Source: Hymenochaete sp. R1 (Eukaryota; Basidiomycota; Agaricomycetes; Hymenochaetales; Hymenochaetaceae). Taken from it: a stretch of DNA of 56,504 nucleotides. A program made the translations under genes and the position numbers. Position 1 is the stretch's first letter; each line of letters starts with the position of its first letter. Shown piece after piece: positions 35,132 to 45,348 of this stretch. Location of the stretch: contig JAFREE010000158.1 in NCBI GenBank assembly GCA_019400425.1, forward strand, positions 1-56,504, written 5' to 3'. The notes beneath the pieces were generated by a model, which was not told where the DNA came from, made no database searches, and worked only from the letters and a program-made list of their open reading frames with translations.

Positions 35132-36199
35132 TTAAGCTTCGGGATGCCGTTCTGCTGACTCAAGGGCCTTGATGCGGAGGTCTAGAAGCTCTATCTTTGT
35201 GTTCTCCTCCGAAGTACCAGTATAGTTACGGTAGGTACGAATTGCATCTTCACATTTCAGAGTGTCATCTACTACATTATCTTTTCCCAGCATCAGGCCA
35301 TTGAAAAGCTTCTCTCGCTCGTCTCGTTTAACTTTCGAAAGCGTAGGGCTTGAAGACACAATCTTCTCCCACAGTCCGTTATTCTTCAATACTTCGACTG
35401 CATCAGAATACGCCTTCTCGCGCTTATTTTTCGAATCTCGGTATATTTCCAGCAGTAGCCTCTTCATAACCGAAATCCTGAGAGGCTTCTCTTTCATGTA
35501 AGGCCGAGCCTCCTCCAGCAAGGAGTATCTTCCCTGTTCGTAAGTTTCTCTGCGCTCTATAAGTACTTTCTTTTTCTCTTCGTCTTTCTCTTCCTCGATT
35601 TGCTCATTGTACTGAAACCAGCGTAGGTAAACACTTTCTTTCGAGTATCGTTCCAGTAAACCTTTCTCGAACGTGACAATTTTGTGAAGAGTTTCCAATT
35701 TCTTGGAGTCGAAATAATCCTGGGACGACAGCTCGAGAAAGGCCTTCGCCAGTTCATCCAAACTGTGTCCATAGGTCTTTTTGAACTCCAATCGCATGTT
35801 CAATAATAAAGTCTTCTCATGCCTCTTTGGGTCATCCTTGCCAACGACATGGATCTTGCCATTTTCCTCTTCGATGGCGCTTAGGAAGTCGCGACACAAA
35901 AGAACGTAGAGGACGCCACATTCAAGGTACTTCGAGTTCCCATTGAACCTGCCCGCAATGTCGAGAGAAGCTTTCTTGGTGTCAAACGTATCAACGCTGT
36001 TCTCGCCAAGAGTGAGCAGAGGTGATGTGGATGCCTTGCGTAAGTCTACGATGGCTTGCGGTCTGTCGTAAACAGAAAGATCAAGGTCCAAGTTGGTCAA
36101 CGGGAATCGGAACTCTTCTTCTGCGTTGAGAAAGCGCCTTCGCTTGGGACCAATTCCAGCCGCGCCGGTAGCCTTGCGCTTACCGGAGGCGTTAGACAT
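35132..36199 (-). CDS. Intronless paralogue family, subfamily B, member B5 (function unknown)
   Basis: Intronless, 355 residues. The N-terminus MSNASGKRKATGAAGIGPKR continues RRF and forms a strong bipartite NLS-like motif (KRK, nine residues, KRRR). Family blocks are: LTNLDLDLSVYDRPQAIVDL; YLECGVLYVLLCRDFLSAIE; YFDSKKLETLHKIVTFEKGL; VYLRWFQYNEQIEEEKDEE; KPLRISVMKRLLLEIYRDS; EKLFNGLMLGKDN; and LLDLRIKALES. The YLECGVLYVLL segment is the most hydrophobic part and matches YFECSVVYVLL in B1. It is probably an active gene of unknown role. Confidence 0.76.
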   Translation of the reverse strand: MSNASGKRKATGAAGIGPKRRRFLNAEEEFRFPLTNLDLDLSVYDRPQAIVDLRKASTSPLLTLGENSVDTFDTKKASLDIAGRFNGNSKYLECGVLYVLLCRDFLSAIEEENGKIHVVGKDDPKRHEKTLLLNMRLEFKKTYGHSLDELAKAFLELSSQDYFDSKKLETLHKIVTFEKGLLERYSKESVYLRWFQYNEQIEEEKDEEKKKVLIERRETYEQGRYSLLEEARPYMKEKPLRISVMKRLLLEIYRDSKNKREKAYSDAVEVLKNNGLWEKIVSSSPTLSKVKRDEREKLFNGLMLGKDNVVDDTLKCEDAIRTYRNYTGTSEENTKIELLDLRIKALESAERHPEA

Positions 36200-36947
36200 A
36201 TTTGTAGGGAGGGAGGGGGGATGGGGAGGAGCCGGCGAACAACGCAGTAGGCAGAAGGCGGTCGAGAAGAAGGGTAGTAGAAGTGGTATAATACGGCGAA
36301 CAACAAATATTCAAGTTCTGTGGACGGAAGGGTTGTACTCGAAAGTTAAGGACTATCGTCCGAGTCGAGCAGATGCAAGCTTTGACGCGGGAAATAGACG
36401 AGAATGTGATGGATAGAGATCAGCAGGTGAGGTGGATAAAAGGGAAGGTGAGGAGCGAGATCTATCTCTACTATTCCATTTACTTTTGTGCTTTGTTCTC
36501 TTGCGTTCGTTTGCGTGTGAAAACTTGGTTAATCTCTTACCCATAGAATTTGCAAAGTACGAATTCTTGGTCTGACACGTTTTAGGCATCTCTTTCACTG
36601 ATTTTTTTTTGTTGAGAAGCAGTCACTCAGGCTGTAACTTTTGAAAACGGACGCTGGCGACAAGTGAACTTGAACAAGCTCAGGTTACGAGTGTAGGATC
36701 ATACTATCAAAAGGGGGTCGTAGCCTTTAACTCTACTTTGCGAAAAAAAAAGAAGGTCTGCTATCGTAGCATATATATCAATCGATCGGGTGGAGTTTTG
36801 TGCAGAATGTGGGAATGATGAATAGCACACGCCATTCGCGTAAGTGTTTATACTCAAGACTGATTGAAGTAGGCTATATGCAATAAAGGACTCTCAGTAA
36901 ATCTCTATTATCTACGACGGCAGAAAAAACGTTCATGACTCGGATTG
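36200..36947. other. Spacer between B5 and B6
   Basis: The B5 upstream side is polypurine on the + strand (GGGAGGGAGGGGGGATGGGG near 36207), so pyrimidine-rich on the coding strand. There is no gene-like structure otherwise. Confidence 0.5.
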
Positions 36948-38009
36948 TCAGAAGGCTAACTCGAACTGTTCGTTTGCAGGCCCAAGGGAATTGATTCGAA
37001 GGTCTAAGACCTCTACTTCCAACCTCCAATGCAAGTAATCGCGAATCGCGTTCCGCATTGCCAAAGTCGTATTTGCTTCGTCATCCCTTCCCATCATCAG
37101 ATCATTAAAAAGTTTATTATCTGCTCTTTGATCCTCCTTAAAGATGAGACGGGCTTCGGAGGATCTGAGGTTCTCCCATAGATTTTTATCTTCCTTTAGT
37201 GTGTCAATTGAGGTCGGTGGCTCCGCGCTCAAGAGGTCGCGTCTTTCTTGGTAGACTTCGATGAGGAGCTTTTTGAGGTCTGACATGGGGAGCGGTGCTT
37301 TGTCAATATATTTCTGCGCGGCCTTCATATCCTTCGGGTGTTTTCTAATAAAATCCGCCTTGTTTTGTCTGATCCTGGAAATCCCTAGCCTAAGGTTCTC
37401 GACCGATTCACCCTCCAACCGTTCAATGTCTATATTGTAAGAGCGCCATTTGCAAAAGACCGACTCCGGTGTATTTTTTATGCGTCGTCGTGCTTCAAAA
37501 TAAACAATATCGCGGAGCTGACGAAGCTTGTTTGAGCTGAAATTACCTTCGTTAGCAATTTGCTCAAATGTATTGGCAAGCTCCTCGAGGCTCTTGTTAT
37601 ACGTGTCCAGTGCCCGTGTCTTTCTAAGAACGACGTCCCTCTTGACCGTGCTAAGCGATACCGTAGTGTCTTCAAGGGTCGCCATTTTCTTTTCCGTAGC
37701 ACGCATGAAGGCGTCAAAAAGAAGAATGTGCGTGACATCAAAGTCGAGGAGATACATGTTGCCTTGGTACTTCCATACCGCTTTCTCCTTGCACCATGTC
37801 GTGTTGAAAATGTAGATAGAGTCATTCTCGAGTGAGATTGAGTGCGTAGCTGCAAAACGCAAGTCTTCGATGGCTTTCGCGTGTAAGTGCGGGTGAAACT
37901 TGTGGGTTAAGGCGTGTGCGTCGCTCCCACGTCGCTTTTTAGAAGGCTGTGAGCCATCTTCTGTACGATGTCTACGAGTTCCTCTGCTGCAAGACCCGTC
38001 GTTGGACAT
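36948..38009 (-). CDS. Intronless paralogue family, subfamily B, member B6 (function unknown)
   Basis: Intronless, 353 residues. The leader MSNDGSCSRGTRRHRTEDGS continues QPSKKRRGSD, a second clear bipartite basic motif. The conserved blocks are: HPHLHAKAIEDLRFAATHSI; YLLDFDVTHILLFDAFMRAT; NFSSNKLRQLRDIVYFEARR; VFCKWRSYNIDIERL; APLPMSDLKKLLIEVYQERR; NKLFNDLMMGRDDE; and VEVLDLRINSLGPANEQFEL. It is the outermost copy of the right-hand array. Its frame is intact. Confidence 0.76.
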   Translation of the reverse strand: MSNDGSCSRGTRRHRTEDGSQPSKKRRGSDAHALTHKFHPHLHAKAIEDLRFAATHSISLENDSIYIFNTTWCKEKAVWKYQGNMYLLDFDVTHILLFDAFMRATEKKMATLEDTTVSLSTVKRDVVLRKTRALDTYNKSLEELANTFEQIANEGNFSSNKLRQLRDIVYFEARRRIKNTPESVFCKWRSYNIDIERLEGESVENLRLGISRIRQNKADFIRKHPKDMKAAQKYIDKAPLPMSDLKKLLIEVYQERRDLLSAEPPTSIDTLKEDKNLWENLRSSEARLIFKEDQRADNKLFNDLMMGRDDEANTTLAMRNAIRDYLHWRLEVEVLDLRINSLGPANEQFELAF

Positions 38010-39420
38010 ATTTTACGTCCGCAAATGCGAGGGCTTAGAGAACTGCAAAGGGATAGGGTTCGGAATAGCACTATCTGGCCGACACATGCAGCGAATCTGA
38101 TGCCAAAATCTTGCTGCTTAGACAGCCGAGAATACGAGCGTTAAGCGTATAAGGATTAGTGGTTTTCCAGTGGTATAAGAATGATGCTAAAATCAAAAGT
38201 GGCACGGTTAGTATAAAGTGAGAAAGTGGAGCACTGAACGGAGTGACAAACCTTCTCACAGGCACCAGTGCTCGAGACCTCCGTCGCGTACGAAGATTCA
38301 GTTGATGGAATGAGTGAGGTGAATAAGAGAAGAGCTGTAGAATAGCAGAGACACCCTCCATTTCGCTACACCCCCATTGCTTCTGCCCATTAATGTTCAT
38401 TTGCAATTTTGATCCAGTTTTGGACTTGGGTGGCGTAAGCGACGCCACTATCGTGCTAGCTCAGACTTGGGGCCGCAATCTGAAAGAAGGCAGACATGGA
38501 TGCCAATGAAACTTATTCCATCTCGGTCAGTGCGAAGAGCTATGAGGGTACCAGGTATCTGCGATATTTATCTGGCGCATGATAGCAGGATTATAAGACC
38601 ATACGACGAGGATTCTGAGAAGAAAGGCGCGTGAAAAAAGCGTGAGTCTGAGTCGTAAGCCGGCGTCGATCTTCGAGAGGTTCGAGTAAGCGCTGAAGTC
38701 AACTCCGTTACAAACTCGTGCTCCTTCATTTATTCCCAATCTCAGCTATCTCAATTGACAACCAAGTGGTTATTATCTACGCTGGAACTGGAGCTGGTAA
38801 ACACCGCTGTAGGCATCACAACAAGGAAGTCGACAATGCAACTACAAGTTACGCCTACCAGCAGCACTGGCACGCGAAGAACCTACTGGTAGCCTTGACG
38901 TCGCACGTACATTGCTGCCAGCGGCAGAAACGCAAGATATTATTATACGTTGACCTTGTCCATCTGCGGCGGTGGAGGGGGGGAGGTGCGCTGAACTCTC
39001 CGAAAATAGTATCTCGCCACCCGCCACGTCCAGAGGTGGCGCTCGTCGCCATATTTGCCTTCAAATTCTACGATGGGCGTGAAAACTGAAACATATTGAA
39101 CTCAGCGATGGTGAGCTCAGCTGCGTTTCATCGTTGTTCAACACTCACTTACGACTAAAATCTTTTTTTTTTCTTTTCGAATTTCGCATGTTCACTCATT
39201 TCAAGTTTTCAGAGTAGATGCGTGTCGCAAAGTCGCTCCCAGGAACAATCCTAGCCACACAATCTAATTTTGGCATCATATCCAATTCAGAAGCCCCTCC
39301 GAATGCGTTCGCTCGCCACACCTCTGCTCCTTGCCGCTATATTAAAAGCTTCGCATACGGAGTTGTTCGCGGACGTCTCAGAATCTCCTTCTGCTCCTTC
39401 CATCCCTCGGACAATTTATC
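38010..39420. other. Divergent upstream region of B6 and the PLAC8 gene
   Basis: 1.4 kb between start codons pointing outwards. It includes short open frames in several registers around 38718-39089, none with protein-like features. No clear element is identified. Confidence 0.45.
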
Positions 39421-40061
39421 ATGGTCAAGAACTCCCAACCGCAGGCCCAGCCAGGAATGGTCTATGGGCCGCAAGCTCACCTCGAGAAGGACTGGGAACA
39501 CAACCTCGTATTTACGTGCAATAACTGCGATTGCTCGAGGACCTGTACGTCTACTCCTTTGCTACGCTGTCAACACAAGTTTCACTGACTTCGGTCGATA
39601 TTCCTATAGGTCTTTGCGGTTGGTGTTGCCTTCCCTGCCTCGCCCAGCGCAACCACAGTCGCCTCAAATATATAAACGGAGACGACTCCAGTGCGGACTT
39701 GAACAAACACTGCGGTCTGATCTGTTGTTTCCAAGCTGTCGCGTGTGGCACGTGCCACGCCGTTGTTCCCGTAAGCACCCACCCTTAGGACAGGTCATAT
39801 CGACTTGCTCAATGTCTACGACCATAATTATTATAGTGCCTTGACCGTGGCAAAACTAGGGACGCCGTGAATATCAAAGAGCATGGCTGCCTCCACAAGG
39901 GGCTCATGCAACCCATATTCGACTTTGTGGCAGCTTATTTCTGCACATGCCCCACAGCCATCCAGACGTCCCGAGAAATTGAATTCGAGCTCGAGGATGT
40001 CCGCAAGATTAGAGATCTGAGTCACCCGCCGAGGCCCGAAAAGAAGAAGGGCAGGAAGTAG
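39421..40061 (+). CDS. PLAC8-family cysteine-rich protein
   Basis: Three exons (39421-39544, 39610-39770, 39837-40061) join in frame to 169 residues. After a Gln/Pro-rich start come CNNCDCSRTCLCGWCCLPCL and, later, HCGLICCFQAVACGTCHAVV, the two Cys-rich hydrophobic blocks that define PLAC8. A third Cys-containing part (HGCLHKG, AYFCTCPTAIQTSREIEFEL) and a basic tail (RPEKKKGRK) follow. Members are small membrane-associated proteins linked in plants and fungi to metal handling and cell size. The exact role here is unknown. The long reverse-strand frames overlapping it are shadows. Confidence 0.87.
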
Positions 40062-40383
40062 GTTGCCATGTTTGGAATGGGTGGGCCAGGAGCCCTTCGA
40101 TAACTTATTGCTATTTAATGCATATTTTTCTTTCTTTCTAATCTTCTTCATGGACTCTATATTAGACATATTTCTCTGTATTTTATGGTACTGTCCGAGG
40201 TTTCTACTCGCTAATTAATATTTCATGGTGCACCGCATTACTGCTTTGAGAGATGATCGCCGCGAGTCGCGTCATCGCTCTCTCACCATCCACTATCCTT
40301 CTTTCTATCTACCACCACGACGTCGAACGCACCGTCAGCAATTCGCAGTTTATTTTAGGGAGAGCCTATAGAGCTCTGATAAC
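40062..40383. other. Intergenic between PLAC8 and DSK2 genes
   Basis: A short tandem spacer that includes the DSK2 promoter. No specific element is identified. Confidence 0.5.
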
Positions 40384-41922
40384 ATGACGACGGAACTACC
40401 AGAACCATCAGGCGGAAGCTCGAAAGAGATCCGAATTCATATCAAAGGTGCACAATGAAACTCTGCTGTCCATTCTGCGCGCATGTGCCCACATTCCATA
40501 GGTCCTAACAACGTCAAGCTTGACATCGACATCGACCCCGATGAAACAGTTGAAAACCTGAAGCAGAAGATCTCCGAGGACGAGAAGGTAGATGCCAAGC
40601 CAGATGCTCAAAGACTAATATACAGCGGTGTGTAATTTACCTTTAAAATTTTGGCGCCAGCACTGACGATATGCTTTCATTCTACGTGCCCGCAAGGCCG
40701 GGTGCTGCAGGTACGCAACTCATTTCTTTTTCTTTGGTTTCCACCCGTGTAAACTCTAGTTTGTATCAGGACAAAGAACCATTGTCGTCGTACAACATCA
40801 AGCCCGAGCACACGATTCACATGGTCAAAAGAGCGGTCCGCAACGATCAGCCGTCCTCTTCGACTTCACCATCCTCAGTTCCTCAACTACCTACAATGTC
40901 GACAGGGCAACTCCCCAGTGACCCACTTACCCAACTCAACGGGCCAATGGGTCATGGGCTCCTCACGAATGCATTCAACCCGTTCGCTGACATGGGCTTG
41001 AATCCGAACGACCCCAATATGATGCAGGGAATGATGGAGAACCCGGCTTTCTTGCAGGTGGGCTGAATTCTCTTCCTGCGGGGAAGAATTTTTGAAAATC
41101 CCGATTCTCATTTCGTTACTAGCAAATGAGCAGCTTGATGTCGAACCCAGCCGTGATGGACTCGATCCTCAACAGCAACCCCCAACTTCAGCATATGGCG
41201 CCGCAAATGAGGCAGGTTATGCAATCGGATGCGTTTAGGCAAATGATGTACGTCTCTCAACTCCGAAGTCTAATCACTGACACTGATGTCTATATTCTCT
41301 TTATTGATGCAGGTCAAATCCGGAAGCGCTCCAATCGATGATGCGCATGTCAGCCATGATGCATGGAGGAGGTGCAGGTGCAGGAGGGTTTATGCAAGGT
41401 TTATCTGGACAATCGTCTTTTCCTGCACCGGGTATGCCTTCCTCCGCGCAACAGCAGCCACCATCTCAGAACCAGACGCCTTCCTCTCCGTCAACCAACA
41501 CAACAAACCCAACGAGCCCGGCGAACCCAAACCCATCCTCCCCTAACCAGGCCCAAAATCCATATGCAGCTCTGGCTGGTCTGATGGGCAACTTGGGTGC
41601 CCCACCACCAGGTGCGGCCGGTGTTCCAAGTGCGACTGGTGCAAATGCGCAAGCGAATCCCTTCGGGATGGTCGACCCGAACCTCGTTCAGTCCCTCCTC
41701 GGAGGTATGGGTGGATTTGGCGGATTCGGTGGAGCCGGTGCGGGTGGAGGGCCACCCCAGCCTGTTGACACACGGAGTCCCGAGGAACGTTTTGAGGTTC
41801 AGCTGCGACAGCTCCAAGATATGGGCTTCACGAACGCGACGCAGAATGTCAGGGCATTGCAAGCGACGGGTGGGAACGTTCATGCAGCTATCGAATATAT
41901 TCTGAACGGAGGCGGGATGTAA
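40384..41922 (+). CDS. DSK2: Ubiquilin/Dsk2, UBL-UBA proteasome shuttle protein
   Basis: Carries ubiquitinated clients to the proteasome in cytosol and nucleus. Six exons (40384-40447, 40502-40627, 40697-40710, 40770-41057, 41123-41247, 41313-41922) give 408 residues in one frame. Residues 14-90 are a ubiquitin-like domain (EIRIHIKGPNNVKLDIDIDP, QRLIYSGRVLQDKEPLSSYN). A Met-rich STI1 region includes NPNDPNMMQGMMENPAFLQQ and SNPAVMDSILNSNPQLQHMA. A Pro/Ser/Gln linker follows, then Gly-rich sequence. The C-terminal UBA domain has FEVQLRQLQDMGFTNATQNV and ATGGNVHAAIEYILNGGGM. The third exon is a 14-nt microexon encoding the middle of the GRVLQDKE turn; without it the conserved UBL sequence is broken. 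Confidence 0.94.
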
Positions 41923-42249
41923 CCGCGAATACTTTTGCGTTTTTCATTTGCATGATTAGTAAAGACATTGACAGAAGACTGTATTATTGATGTACGTGTT
42001 GCTATCGATTTCGAACTTCTGTCACTCGACTTCGAATAACTATTCGCCATTCCTAACGTGAAATAACTCGGTCCAACTCATATGATTTTAGTTAAACAGA
42101 CTTTACTGTCGATACAACAGAATGCTACGACTGTACTTTTAAAACAAGGAAAACACAGCTGCATGTCATACTTTTTCGAGCCTTCCTTCCCATAACTAGA
42201 CTTCATTTCTCACCCAACATAACAAACCATACAAATCTCACTGTTGTTT
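41923..42249. other. Convergent intergenic region between DSK2 and MFS2
   Basis: Two 3' ends meet here. There are no other features. Confidence 0.5.
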
Positions 42250-44384
42250 TCATTCTCTTTCTCCCCTAACCCGCCTAGTTGTCCCCCTTCCGCGAATGTC
42301 TTCGGGCTCCCTGATCGCAAGCAAATAAAACGCGCCAAAGAATCCGATGGCAATCATCACCCCATACACAAAATTACCTTCCCATATGTGATATTCGACC
42401 GAGTAGGCGAAGACGGAGGTGATGAAAGCCGGGGCGACGGCGAACATGAAACTATAGATCATTTGGCAGAGGCCCTGCACGAATTGAATTAGAATATCTC
42501 AATCGAAATGAACGGGATTTGGAGATAAGACGGGATGGGATTTGGTGTGGGAAAGGGCGCATTCGAAGACTCACGTTGACGGTAGCTAGTTGTTCGGGGG
42601 GACTGGCACTGTTCAACACAATTTGCGACGATGCTGAATGATTTTAATTATTGGATGGATAAGCGAATTCTGCAGTGCATTGAAGATATAGAAGGACGTA
42701 CGCCAGACGAGGTTCCCAGCACTCCAAAATATGAAAAATACTACCAATATCGAATAGAACGCAACCATGCCAGCGCCACCTTCCTCAGCTCCCGCACGAG
42801 CCATCACATTCAGCACAGGGAAAAACACAACTGCAACGGGCCTTAGCCACATCGTTAGGCGGTAGAGTTTCATAGGGCTGATGTGTGCTGCAAAGGGAGT
42901 GTAAACGAATAGGACAAGGATGTTGAGTAAACATCGGAGGCCCATGTGTGCACCAATTTGGGGCTCGTTGAGTCCGAGACCGCCGGAAGTGATGGGAGTG
43001 AAGGCAAAGAGTGGGTAACTGATAATACGCGAGTCTAATTTAGCAAGTGAATGAAATTATTTAAAGTAGTGCTAGGCTTACGCTGCGAAGATCATTTCCG
43101 AGGAAAGGACCATAGGGAAGATGCTGATGAGGATAGCAATGACGGATGGACTGAGCTTGGTCCACCTCTTCGTCTCTTTCTTTGGCTCTTGCTCGCAGTC
43201 GTCTTCGGACGCCGGCTCTCCGCACTTAGCCTTTTTGGCCAAAGTCTATGGGACAAAGTGTCAATAATGCCCCTTCAAACTGAGCACTAGTGCACAAATA
43301 ATCCGAACTGACCTCCGGTAAAGCGAAGAACGCCCAGATTGTAAAAATTGCAGCCCATGATGCTGCGGTAAAGCATGGAAGGGCGAATGGGTTCCTCCGC
43401 CAGAACGGTGTGTCGAAGAATGACATAGTCCGAGCTGGATGTGACAGAAGCCCTCCGAGAGGTTGTCCGATGACTTGTCCGACTTTATACGACACCTGAG
43501 ATTGGAAGGGTTCATACTTTCATTAAAAAAAGCCTGTATATGATTGCATACCTGCCAAAGTGTCAAAGCTTGCGCGAGTTGCGCTTTGTTGGGACAGAGT
43601 TCCGACATTGTCGTTTTGATCGCACTACGAGGAAAGTCAATTTCACGGCAGAGCATCGTACAGAATATATGCATAATGCTGGAAAAAAAAACATACGTGA
43701 CAGTCCCACCCAGCGTCCCTCCAATACACCGCATCGCAATCATCATTGCGTACGACTTGCTCATCCCAAACAACGCTACTGAGACCGACATCCCCAACGT
43801 TCCAGCGATAATGACAGGCTTACGCCCAATCCGATCTGAGAGCCAAGTACACGGAAGGACTGTCATCAGGACCACAGTGGAGTCATTCAATCGTCAGCGC
43901 TCGAGTCAGAATAGTGGAACATATGACCGTTGTACAACTTACTGGCGAAGAATCCTGTGATTTGAAATATGGACTCAATCAAGCCCGTGTAGAAGCCGAC
44001 CTTCTCTGGGTCGTCCACCACCCCGTTTTCTAATACCATTTGGTCTACAAAGCGCCAAGTTAGTTTATCGAAAGACATGGCAGGGTACAGAGATAACTTA
44101 CTGACGAATGGGAAGATGAGTTCGAAACAAAGTGGCTGGACTGCCGTCATAGCCAGCAGAACGATGATAGACCCCCATGCAATTCGCGGATGATCCTCAG
44201 AATCAGCGTCCACGGTTGTTGTCGAGCTTCGTGAGCTGTCGCGACCGCCGTATAATGAGCTCGAGTCGTTTCGAGGGGCACGACTGGCGTTGCATGCTGT
44301 CGAGGAGGTGCTGACCCTCTCAAGCAAAGGTCTTCGTTCGTCCTCGCGATCATGGCCGTGGCCGTGGTCGTAGTCGTAAGTCAT
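42250..44384 (-). CDS. MFS transporter MFS2, paralogue of MFS1
   Basis: Start ATG 44384 gives a His/Asp-rich N-terminus (DYDHGHGHDRED), then RRPLLERV and a Ser-rich linker. Membrane segments begin WGSIIVLLAMTAVQPLCFEL. Motif A is TWLSDRIGRKPVIIAGTLG. MRCIGGTLGGTVT, VSYKVGQVIGQPLGGLLSHP, SGGLGLNEPQIGAHMGLRC and IWEGNFVYGVMIAIGFFG follow. The protein ends RRVRGERE at TGA 42250. It matches MFS1 throughout, including intron positions, but has GT rather than GC at the intron after TLWQ. The His-rich start could suggest metal binding, which would fit a zinc-facilitator-like group, but this is inference. It lies 22.6 kb from MFS1 and points toward it. Confidence 0.9.
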
Positions 44385-45348
44385 TTTGCGCGAGGTCTTT
44401 ACAAGACGCCAAAGAATAATCAAACTCTCTCACAGAGGGAAGCACGGAAACCGTCGGGGTGATAGTGATGGGAGAAAGGCAGGGAGAGTCCAGGGACGGG
44501 GCAAAGTTCAGAGGAACTAAGAAGCTTTTCCAATGGCCAGAACCAAACCACGTCGAGTCATTCGAGCCGAAGTACGTTTTTCGAAGGTTCATGTTGAGTA
44601 TTTGCGCCCAGTTGATTGCGCAATGTTGTACTGAATGTAAAAGCCATTCGTAATGTCAACTTCTCCGCGATACCCGTGTATTCGCGTCACTTTTTGAAGT
44701 CGAGAACGCAAAATGAAGGTGGGAGTTCGACGCGAAAGGATGCACGGATTGGATTGGATCATGGGTCAACCTTTTTTCGGGGCAACTGGCCGTGGAGGTT
44801 GCTTCAAGAAGTTGATCCTTATCGATGGATATAAATTTTAGCGCCGGCCGTCGGCACAGAATGCCGGGATTTGCCCGGAGAAACACCTCGACTCTCGACT
44901 GAGACAACGATCCAACTGGCCACCAGTACTGGACTGGTACTTCGAAACAGCGAGCGTTCATAACTTGAAGGTCCTTATAGTCTTTGCTTCTCCGGAACTG
45001 CACGACACGCCTAAAATCTATCACGAAACATTTTTGGGCGGCCTGTTTCATCACTGTGACTGCAGTGTACCAAATTTAGTCAAAAGTGTATCACGTGAAG
45101 AAATCCTTTCAAATTCTTGATTTTCGATTTCCGACTTGAAACCTTGTTAGAGTCACACTCGTGCATCACTCACTCAGGCTCATACCCGATACAGGTGGTT
45201 ATGGATTCCCAAAGAAAAAAGAAACGCGATTACCAAAGTAAATAAAAGACACGATAACAATTCTTCCATCTCCACGCAACCGGGATCACTAGTCCACCCA
45301 TATAGTTGCGGGCCGGCAGCCACCTGTAATACCAACACCAAGAAAAAA
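44385..45348. other. Intergenic between MFS2 promoter and secreted-protein gene
   Basis: About 960 bp, mostly the MFS2 upstream region. Open frames overlap in many registers without protein-like features. I see no other element. Confidence 0.45.

Noticed and set aside
39551..39782. Reverse-strand frames over the PLAC8 gene
   Set aside because: Shadows. The + strand cysteine pattern and splice sites fully explain the region.
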